Positions 5,788 to 6,599 of a DNA stretch of 6,599 nt are shown here, one piece after another. Within the stretch, counting starts at the first letter, position 1. Every line of letters begins with the position of its first letter. The notes below the pieces were generated by a model. That model saw only the letters and a program-made list of their open reading frames with translations, was not told the origin of the DNA and made no database searches. This DNA is from Clostridia bacterium (GTDB lineage Bacteria > Bacillota_A > Clostridia > Christensenellales > Aristaeellaceae), in contig WRHG01000102.1 of the NCBI GenBank assembly GCA_009783365.1, positions 1 through 6,599 of the forward strand. Reading direction: 5' to 3'. Position numbers and translations under genes: made by a program.

Positions 5788-6599
5788 GTGGGTAAAGTTC
5801 GGGTAGCGGTTATCGGCCTTGGTTTTGGGGGCGAGTTTGTACCGATTTATCAAAAGTACAACGACGCTGAATGCATTGCGGTTTGCCGCCGGAACAAACA
5901 AATGCTGGACGAGTTTACCAGCCGTTTTCACATTGAAAAAGGTTACGACGATTATCAAGATTTGCTGCGAGACCCTGACATAGACGCGGTACATATCAAT
6001 TCCGATCTGGGCAATCACGGCTGGATGGCCATTGAAGCGCTGAAGGCGGGAAAACATGTCGCATCTACGGTAGCCATGTCATTGAAACAAGAAGAATGCG
6101 AAGAGATTGTGCGCTTGGAAAGCGAAACTGGCAAGGTGTATATGATGATGGAAACAGCGTTATATACGCGCGAATACCTGTACGTAAAAAAAATGCGTGA
6201 CGAAGGAAAATTCGGCGATATTCAATTTGTACGCAGCGATCATATGCAAAACATGGCTCTTGATGGCTGGCCGGCATACTGGCAGGGCTTTCCTCCGTTT
6301 TTAAACGGTACGCACGCGCTGTCGCCCATCATCTCCATACTGAACAAACGCCCCAAGTCGGTCATCGCCCACGGATCGGGCAGGCTCAGCGAGAAACGCG
6401 CCGGTAATCACGGCTGTCCGTTCGCGGCGATCACCGCCACGTTTACGTTTGAAGACAGCTACGTGACAGGAGAGTCCACCCGCTGGATCAACGAGACTAT
6501 CCGGCAGTGCCGCGAAGGGTTCGACGTATATGGGACGGAAGCTTCTTTCGAGTGGGAGCTCGAAATCGACGGCGGGCACGTCATTCATACCGGCATCGA
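5788..6599 (+). CDS. Gfo/Idh/MocA-family oxidoreductase with degenerate catalytic motif (partial, C-terminus outside the window)
   Basis: The first 270 residues of an NAD(P)-dependent sugar/cyclitol-type oxidoreductase. The Rossmann fold opens at VRVAVIGLGFGGEF (4-17), with DIDAVHINSDLGNHGWMAIEAL (65-86) as the usual second half. Where the family normally has EKP, this protein has TVA (94-96), in GKHVASTVAMSL. The MMMETALYTREY segment (119-130), DGWPAYWQGFPP (159-170), His176 in FLNGTHALSP and the FDVYG motif (245-249) match, from memory, a Firmicutes subfamily with ACTVPMA-like sequences at this site. The substrate cannot be named; related genes often sit in carbohydrate-use clusters. It is transcribed away from ygiQ, and I found no good promoter in the 149-base gap (TATATT at 5700 lacks a -35). 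The first half of the gene is AT-richer than the second. It is not a close relative of the wbpB-like protein in this window. Confidence 0.88.
   Translation, partial: MGKVRVAVIGLGFGGEFVPIYQKYNDAECIAVCRRNKQMLDEFTSRFHIEKGYDDYQDLLRDPDIDAVHINSDLGNHGWMAIEALKAGKHVASTVAMSLKQEECEEIVRLESETGKVYMMMETALYTREYLYVKKMRDEGKFGDIQFVRSDHMQNMALDGWPAYWQGFPPFLNGTHALSPIISILNKRPKSVIAHGSGRLSEKRAGNHGCPFAAITATFTFEDSYVTGESTRWINETIRQCREGFDVYGTEASFEWELEIDGGHVIHTGI

Noticed and set aside
5581..6057. A 158-codon minus-strand frame spanning the ygiQ start, the divergent gap and the start of the oxidoreductase, with hydrophobic stretches that could pass for membrane segments.
   Set aside because: It overlaps two well-supported genes in other frames and removes the promoter/RBS arrangement; the hydrophobicity is the complement of an ordinary coding sequence.

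Overview
The window is densely coding. It holds four genes of a nucleotide-sugar operon on the minus strand, a ygiQ-type radical SAM gene upstream of them on the same strand, and the start of a divergent sugar oxidoreductase gene on the plus strand. The host is a bacterium of roughly mid-50s %GC with strong GGAGG-type ribosome binding sites and consensus housekeeping-sigma promoters. The right-hand oxidoreductase resembles, from memory, a subfamily common in Firmicutes. A Clostridia-like Firmicute is my best guess, but the sequence alone does not settle the taxonomy. I see no RNA genes, insertion sequences, CRISPR arrays or phage genes.

Region 1 (1-3635, minus strand, read right to left) encodes a UDP-GlcNAc 6-dehydrogenase (wbpA-like), a Gfo/Idh/MocA 3-dehydrogenase (wbpB/wlbA-like), a left-handed beta-helix N-acetyltransferase (wbpD/wlbB-like) and the N-terminal half of a DegT/DnrJ/EryC1 PLP aminotransferase (wbpE/wlbC-like), cut by the window edge. 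In the Pseudomonas and Bordetella pathway these four activities convert UDP-GlcNAc to UDP-2,3-diacetamido-2,3-dideoxy-glucuronic acid, a precursor of surface polysaccharides: 6-oxidation, 3-oxidation, 3-transamination, then 3-N-acetylation. A near-consensus promoter (TTGACA, 18 bp, TATGAT) lies just upstream of the first gene. The last two junctions are 4-base ATGA overlaps, each with a good ribosome binding site, so this looks like one tightly coupled transcript that continues beyond base 1, where epimerase, glycosyltransferase or flippase genes would be expected.

Region 2 (3728-5638, minus strand) is a complete ygiQ-family radical SAM gene with its own promoter (perfect TATAAT). There is no convincing terminator between it and the wbpA-like gene, so some read-through into the sugar operon is possible.

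Region 3 (5639-5787) is a divergent intergenic region with the ygiQ promoter on one strand and a purine-rich leader on the other. The leader has three GGAGG motifs and a possible 8-codon mini-ORF. Region 4 (5788 to the end, plus strand) is a GTG-started Gfo/Idh/MocA oxidoreductase, truncated at the right edge, in which the usual EKP catalytic motif is replaced by TVA. Its first half and its leader are much more AT-rich than its second half.

I do not see a clearly novel system. The most interesting points are the diacetamido-uronic acid operon in a probable Gram-positive, the oxidoreductase lacking the family lysine, and the compositional step inside that gene.
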